Shown here one piece after another: positions 59,593 through 64,000 of a stretch of DNA of 64,000 bases. A model generated the notes under the pieces. It did no database searches. It saw only the letters and a list, made by a program, of their open reading frames with translations, and was not told where the DNA came from. Position 1 is the first letter of the stretch. Each line of letters opens with the position of its first letter. A program made the position numbers and the translations under genes. The stretch comes from Geothrix oryzisoli (GTDB lineage Bacteria; Acidobacteriota; Holophagae; Holophagales; Holophagaceae): assembly GCF_022808865.1 (NCBI RefSeq), contig NZ_JAKZLB010000001.1:558001-622000 (forward strand), in the 5' to 3' direction.

Positions 59593-62520
59593 ATGAGATC
59601 AAGGCATATCGGTGGTTCGTCTCTCATGGCCCTGCTGGTGGCAGCGGCCCCCCTCGTCGCCCAGGGTGTGTCCACCCAGCTGGGTGGCCGGGTGCTGGAT
59701 ACCAAGGGCGGAGCCATCGCCGGCGCCACCGTGGTCATCCGCAACACGGAGACCGGACTCACCCGCACCCTCCAGACCAGCGGCGAAGGCCGCTATCTGG
59801 CCACCCTGCTGCCCGTCGGCCCCTATACCGTCAGTGTCACCAAGGCCGGCTACCAGACCGCCAGCAACGTGAAGGTGAACCTGAACCTGGGTGATGCCGC
59901 CCCCCTGACCATCCGCCTCGCGGCCGAAACCGGCGCCGTGGTGGAAGTGGTCGCCGCGGCTTCCGCGGTGGATTCGGAGCGCGCCAGCGCCGCCGCCATC
60001 GTCTCTCCCGACAACCTCACCAACCTGCCCGTCTTCAACCGCAACTTCACGAACCTGGCCACCCTGACGCCGCAGGTCGTGGTGGACAGCAGCCGCGGCA
60101 ACCTCGCCATCGCCGGCCAGCGAGGTGTCAACACCTCCATCAACATCGACGGCGGCGACAACAACGAGCCCTTCTTCGGCGGTGCCACCGGCGCGGCCGA
60201 GGGCAAGACGCCCTTCACCATCTCCATCGAAGCGATCCGCGAGTACCAGGTGATCACCGACGGCGCCAGCGCGGAATTCGGCCGCATGGGCGGCGGCTAC
60301 GTGAACGCCATCACCAAGAATGGCACCAACGATCTGAGCGGCAGCCTCTTCTACTACCAGCGTCCCCGCAGCTGGGTGGAGGCCGGCCCGACCCTGCGCC
60401 AGCCCAACGGCTCCACGAGCACCTATCCCGTGGGCGCCTTCCAGCAGGAGCAGTTCGGCTTCAGCATCGGCGGACCCATCGTCAAGGACAAGCTCTTCTA
60501 CTTCGTGGCCTACGACGCGCAGCGGAAGAAGTCGCCCATCAACCAGGTGTGGGGCGGCAACAACCCGACCGTGTTCACCACCACCGATCTGGCCAACACC
60601 AATGTCCAGACCCTCCTCACCAAGAGCGGCAACTACTCCGTTCCCGAGGACTCGGACGTCTACTTCGTGCGGTTCGACTGGAATCCCACCGTCGACCAGA
60701 GCGTCCAGTTCCGCATCAACCACTCCAAGTTCAAGGGTGTGACCGGCGCCAGCAACATGGCCGCCTATGAGAACCTCGCCACGGATAACGTGACCACGGA
60801 CGCCTATGTGCTCCAGTGGAACTGGGTGCTCAATGCCAACTGGATGAACGAGTTCCGCATCAGCCACACCAAGGACGACATGCCGCGGTCCACGTTCTCG
60901 ACCAGCCCTGAGGTGGCCATCACCAACGTCGGCTACTACGGGGCCTATCCCTTCGACCGCACCTACAACACCAAGCGCACCCAGATCCAGGAGAACATCA
61001 GCTTCGTGACCCCGACCTTCCAGGTGAAGGCGGGCATCGATTACAACGACATCAACGTGTCCGAGTTCTTCGCCGGCAACTGGCAGGGCGTCTACAGCTT
61101 CAGCTCCCTCGCGAACTTCGAGGCGGGCAACTGGACCTACTACCGGCAGAACTTCGGCCTGAACAGCCCCGTGCAGCAGGCGGGTCTCTTCGACACCAGC
61201 TACAAGCAGATGGCCGCCTTTGTCCAGACGGAGTGGCGCCTCACCGACACCTTCAAGGTCGGCCTCGGTGTCCGCTGGGACAAGCAGGAGAACCCGGACT
61301 ACCCGATCCTGGACATGAGCGATCCGCTCGCGACCACCATGCCCATTTCCTCGAAGATTCCGAGCGACAGCCAGTTCTCGCCCCGGTTCTCCTTCACCTG
61401 GACCCCCGAGTTCGACCAGGGCAAGACCGTCATCCGCGGCAGCGTGGGCCGCTATGTCAGCACCACGCCCGCCGTGTTCTTCTACCAGGCCTATGCCGCC
61501 AACGGGGTCCGCACTGGTTCCAAGGACTTCTCCCCTGCTGATTCCACCACCTACGGCATCCCCCGCGGCAACGCGACCACCTTCACGGGCGGAGGGGCGT
61601 TCAATGCCGCGAATCCCTACTGGATTTCCGCCATGCCGACCGGGGTCACGCTCACCGGATTCAATATCTGGACCTTCAACCGGAACTTCAAGAACCCCTA
61701 CACCGACCGGGTGAACCTCGGCGCCGAGCGGCCCTTCTTCCGCGACCTGGTGGTGGGCGTGTCCGCCACCTACGCCAAGGCCAACCAGCTCGAGCGCACT
61801 GCCGACCTGAACCTCGGCACTCCGACCATGGGCGCCTACGGCCGCCTCATGTATCCCGCGCGTCCCAACGCCGCCTACGGCACGGAGGGGATGTACTTCT
61901 CCGACGCCACCAGCCTGTACCACGCCTACACCGTCAGCCTGAAGTACCACAAGGACGACAGCGCCTTCGATGCCCAGGTCTACTACACCTACAGCATCAA
62001 CAAGGACAGCGATTCCAACGAGCGCAACTACTCCGGCATCGGCATCCAGGATGCCGGCAACCTGGGTGCCCAGTGGGGCTACGCGGACACGGATCGCCGC
62101 CAGGTCCTCACCGGCTACCTGAGCTTCCTGGACAAGAACGTGACGGGGATCCTCTCCTCGCTCTCCTTCCGTTACCAGACCGGCACGCCCTACACCCTCC
62201 TCTACACCAAGGATGTGAACGGCGACGGAAACTCCAGCAATGACCGCTTCTACGCAAATGGCCAGGATTCGGGCCGCAACACCCTCCGGGCCGGCTCGAA
62301 CTTCTACATCGACTTGGGCCTGCGCCGCGACATCCTCTTCGCCAAGCGCGTGAAGATGACCCTCTCGGCGGACGTTTTCAACGTCCTGAACCGCCAGGAC
62401 ACCTACCTGTCCACCCGCATCAACTCCTCCAGCACGGACGCCGCCCCCAAGCTCGACTACTCCCAGAGCTGGGTGGGCTCCGCCCGTCAGATCCAGGTGG
62501 GCGCGCGCTTCGCGTTCTAG
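59593..62520 (+). CDS. TonB-dependent receptor with carboxypeptidase-regulatory-like domain
   Basis: The 975-residue Oar-like outer-membrane protein. After the signal peptide (SLMALLVAAAPLVAQ) come a CarboxypepD_reg-like domain (about 30-105: GGRVLDTKGGAIAGATVVIRN), a plug domain (about 120-240: NLTNLPVFNRNFTNLATLTP, GQRGVNTSINIDGGDNNEPF) and a barrel ending IQVGARFAF with terminal Phe. Such receptors are expanded in Acidobacteriota. AT-rich sequence upstream (TTGACC at 59525 and TTTAAT nearby) may hold a promoter, but the spacing is not ideal. GGAGG lies 8 bases before ATG 59593. A terminator follows. Ligand unknown. Confidence 0.93.
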   Translation: MRSRHIGGSSLMALLVAAAPLVAQGVSTQLGGRVLDTKGGAIAGATVVIRNTETGLTRTLQTSGEGRYLATLLPVGPYTVSVTKAGYQTASNVKVNLNLGDAAPLTIRLAAETGAVVEVVAAASAVDSERASAAAIVSPDNLTNLPVFNRNFTNLATLTPQVVVDSSRGNLAIAGQRGVNTSINIDGGDNNEPFFGGATGAAEGKTPFTISIEAIREYQVITDGASAEFGRMGGGYVNAITKNGTNDLSGSLFYYQRPRSWVEAGPTLRQPNGSTSTYPVGAFQQEQFGFSIGGPIVKDKLFYFVAYDAQRKKSPINQVWGGNNPTVFTTTDLANTNVQTLLTKSGNYSVPEDSDVYFVRFDWNPTVDQSVQFRINHSKFKGVTGASNMAAYENLATDNVTTDAYVLQWNWVLNANWMNEFRISHTKDDMPRSTFSTSPEVAITNVGYYGAYPFDRTYNTKRTQIQENISFVTPTFQVKAGIDYNDINVSEFFAGNWQGVYSFSSLANFEAGNWTYYRQNFGLNSPVQQAGLFDTSYKQMAAFVQTEWRLTDTFKVGLGVRWDKQENPDYPILDMSDPLATTMPISSKIPSDSQFSPRFSFTWTPEFDQGKTVIRGSVGRYVSTTPAVFFYQAYAANGVRTGSKDFSPADSTTYGIPRGNATTFTGGGAFNAANPYWISAMPTGVTLTGFNIWTFNRNFKNPYTDRVNLGAERPFFRDLVVGVSATYAKANQLERTADLNLGTPTMGAYGRLMYPARPNAAYGTEGMYFSDATSLYHAYTVSLKYHKDDSAFDAQVYYTYSINKDSDSNERNYSGIGIQDAGNLGAQWGYADTDRRQVLTGYLSFLDKNVTGILSSLSFRYQTGTPYTLLYTKDVNGDGNSSNDRFYANGQDSGRNTLRAGSNFYIDLGLRRDILFAKRVKMTLSADVFNVLNRQDTYLSTRINSSSTDAAPKLDYSQSWVGSARQIQVGARFAF

Positions 62521-62536
62521 TCCCACCCGCAACACC

Positions 62537-62567
62537 AAAAGGGCGGCGCACCAGCGCCGCCCTTTTT
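62537..62567 (+). terminator. Intrinsic terminator after the large TonB receptor
   Basis: AAAAGGGCGGCGC (62537-62549) pairs with GCGCCGCCCTTTT (62554-62566) around an ACCA loop, with the T run continuing to 62567. It lies 17 bases after the receptor stop and ends 16 bases before the YmdB-like gene, so that gene needs its own promoter or relies on readthrough. Confidence 0.88.
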
Positions 62568-62582
62568 CGATATGGTTGAAGC

Positions 62583-63353
62583 ATGAAGATCCTGGCGCTG
62601 GGCGATGTGGTGGGGGAACCGGGGCGACGGCTGGTGGAGGCCTTCGTGCCCGAGCTGCGCCGGGAGACCGGGGCCGACCTGGTGGTGGTGAACGGCGAGA
62701 ACGCCGCCCACGGCCACGGCATCACCGACACCATCGCCCGGGAGTGGTTCGACCGCTTCGGAGTGGACGTCATCACCACGGGCAACCACGCCTTCGACGT
62801 GAAGGGCATCGACACCTATTTCCGCCAGGAACCCCGCCTGCTGCGGCCCGCCAACCATCCCGCCGACACCCCGGGGAACGGCTGGGTGAAGCTGCACACG
62901 CCGTCCGGCGCCGAGGTGCTGGTCATCAACCTCATGGGCCGCGTGCACATGCCCGCCTGCGATTGCCCCTTCCGCGGCGTGGATGCGATCCTCCAGAAGG
63001 AACGGGCGGACCTCGTCATCGTGGACATGCACGCCGAGGCCACCAGCGAGGCCCAGGCCATGGGCTACTACCTGGAGGGCCGGGCCGCGGCCGTCCTGGG
63101 CACCCACACCCACGTGCCCACGCTGGATGCCAAGGTCCTGCCCGGCGGGACCGCCTACGTGACGGACATCGGCATGACCGGGCCCTACGGTGGCGTCATC
63201 GGCATGAAGAAGGAGTCCAGCCTGGGGCGCTTCCTGAAGGTGCAGCGCCCCAAGTACGAAGTCGCCGAGGGCGACCTCCAGCTCCACGCCGTGCTGGTCA
63301 CCACCGAGGGCCGCAAAGCGACCGGCATCGAGCGGATCCTCCGGCAGCTCTGA
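62583..63353 (+). CDS. YmdB-type metallophosphoesterase
   Basis: The 256-residue dinuclear metal phosphodiesterase of the TIGR00282/YmdB family. The metal-binding motifs are ILALGDVVGEPGR (Asp), VVNGENAAHGHGIT (Asn-Glu), VITTGNHAFDVKGI (Asn-His), VDMHAEATSEAQAM (His) and VLGTHTHVPTLDAKVLP (two His). In Bacillus YmdB hydrolyses 2',3'-cyclic nucleotides and affects biofilm and mRNA levels. GNHAFD has Phe where many members have Trp or Ile. ATG 62583 has no clean Shine-Dalgarno and lies only 16 bases after a terminator. Confidence 0.9.
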   Translation: MKILALGDVVGEPGRRLVEAFVPELRRETGADLVVVNGENAAHGHGITDTIAREWFDRFGVDVITTGNHAFDVKGIDTYFRQEPRLLRPANHPADTPGNGWVKLHTPSGAEVLVINLMGRVHMPACDCPFRGVDAILQKERADLVIVDMHAEATSEAQAMGYYLEGRAAAVLGTHTHVPTLDAKVLPGGTAYVTDIGMTGPYGGVIGMKKESSLGRFLKVQRPKYEVAEGDLQLHAVLVTTEGRKATGIERILRQL

Positions 63354-63364
63354 TCTGCTGGGCT

Positions 63365-64000
63365 TCAGTCCTCCAGCTTCGGGAAGAGCCAGCCTGCCAG
63401 GGCCGCACCGATCAGGGGCGCCACCCAGAAGAGCCAGAGCTGGCCGAGGGCCCAGCCGCCCACAAACAGCGCCGGACCGGTGCTGCGGGCGGGGTTCACC
63501 GAGGTGTTGGTGACGGGGATGCTGACGAGGTGGATGAGGGTCAGGCAGAGGCCGATGGCGATGGGGGCGAAGCCCGGGGCCGCCTTCTTGGCGGTGCTGC
63601 CCAGGATCACCATCAGGAAGAAGAAGGTCATCACCACTTCCGTCAGGAAGGCCGCGCCCAGCCCGTACCTGCCCGGGGAGTGGTCCCCGAAGCCATTGCT
63701 GGCGAAGCCGCCGATGGCGGAGCCGTTCCCCGTCGCGATGACATAGAGGATCAGGGAGGCCGCCACCGCGCCCAGGACCTGGGCGATCCAGTACCCGGCG
63801 ATGTCCTTGTAGGGGAAGCGCCCCCCCACGGCCAGGCCCAGGGTCACGGCCGGGTTCAGGTGGCAGCCGGAGATGGGACCGATGGCGAAGGCCATGGTCA
63901 GCACCGTGAGGCCGAACGCCAGGGCGACGCCGTGAAGGCCGATGCCCACGCCCGGGAAGGTGGCCGCCAGGACGGCACTCCCGCACCCGCCCAGGACCAG
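63365..64000 (-). CDS. aqpZ: Aquaporin Z-type water channel, 5' end outside the window
   Basis: The visible 211 residues form most of a MIP-family channel; the frame is open to the window edge, starting [14 protein letters not shown]. Both NPA boxes are present: [16 protein letters not shown] and [18 protein letters not shown]. The second is preceded by [13 protein letters not shown], whose histidine and the following NPAR arginine fit the narrow water-selective filter of AqpZ rather than glycerol facilitators. [17 protein letters not shown] is the fourth helix. About 20 N-terminal residues are missing. Its stop is 12 bases from the stop of the convergent YmdB-like gene. Confidence 0.92.
   Translation of the reverse strand: MVLGGCGSAVLAATFPGVGIGLHGVALAFGLTVLTMAFAIGPISGCHLNPAVTLGLAVGGRFPYKDIAGYWIAQVLGAVAASLILYVIATGNGSAIGGFASNGFGDHSPGRYGLGAAFLTEVVMTFFFLMVILGSTAKKAAPGFAPIAIGLCLTLIHLVSIPVTNTSVNPARSTGPALFVGGWALGQLWLFWVAPLIGAALAGWLFPKLED

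Overview
The window is a dense, GC-rich bacterial chromosome segment from a Gram-negative (diderm) organism. Lipid A and heptose-type glycosyltransferases, TonB-dependent receptors (one with an N-terminal carboxypeptidase-regulatory-like domain), a TolC-type porin and many secreted or periplasmic peptidases (tricorn-like S41, S9, SpoIVB-type S55) together suggest Acidobacteriota, possibly the Holophagae/Geothrix branch. This is an inference from gene content and has not been checked by any search. No rRNA, tRNA, CRISPR array, transposase, integrase or phage gene was recognised. No gene-free gap exceeds about 300 bases.

Layout: 1-2433 holds the end of a diguanylate cyclase, mtgA and an M29-like aminopeptidase. 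2465-6840 is an accessory stretch with visibly lower GC: a small lipoprotein, a frameshifted hotdog thioesterase next to a CWC-type cysteine-rich protein, a PAS/zinc-ribbon protein, TspO with a small membrane protein, and a cupin gene plus an AT-rich orphan gene. Repeats resembling integron attC sites punctuate the last two. 6844-13477 carries a tricorn-like protease, ilvA with an Ile-rich leader peptide and attenuator, and an rsmE/GNAT/TfoX cluster. 13539-19993 has a phosphotransacylase, a rare-looking phosphotransacylase-butyrate kinase fusion, and an outer-membrane barrel protein. 20204-27041 has an SPFH protein, a TPR protein, a methylthioribose-phosphate salvage pair (class II aldolase plus mtnA) and a TonB receptor.

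27038-42014 is almost entirely on the minus strand: purF; an envelope glycosylation cluster (ArnA-dehydrogenase-like, two ArnT-type transferases, a GT9 enzyme, an SMR-type transporter); corA, MDR dehydrogenase, gpsA, plsY, cinA; then DinB and pyruvate kinase. 42128-44493 has a minimal Fis-type HTH protein and tandem GAPDH genes. 44490-51449 has an HI0933 flavoprotein, a PEGA-domain Ser/Thr kinase, a LipB-Nudix fusion, an acyl-CoA dehydrogenase and a TolC-family protein. 51541-64000 has an S9 peptidase, nadC, an enoyl-CoA hydratase, a secreted propeller/S55 peptidase pair, a large TonB receptor, a YmdB-type phosphodiesterase and a truncated aquaporin.

Metabolically the window joins acyl-CoA handling (acyl-CoA dehydrogenase, enoyl-CoA hydratase, phosphotransacylases and butyrate kinase for ATP recovery) with lower glycolysis (gap, pyk), phospholipid precursor synthesis (gpsA, plsY) and protein scavenging. 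The most notable items are the ilvA attenuator, the attC-like array, the two enzyme fusions, the perfect 11-residue repeat protein and several palindromic elements.
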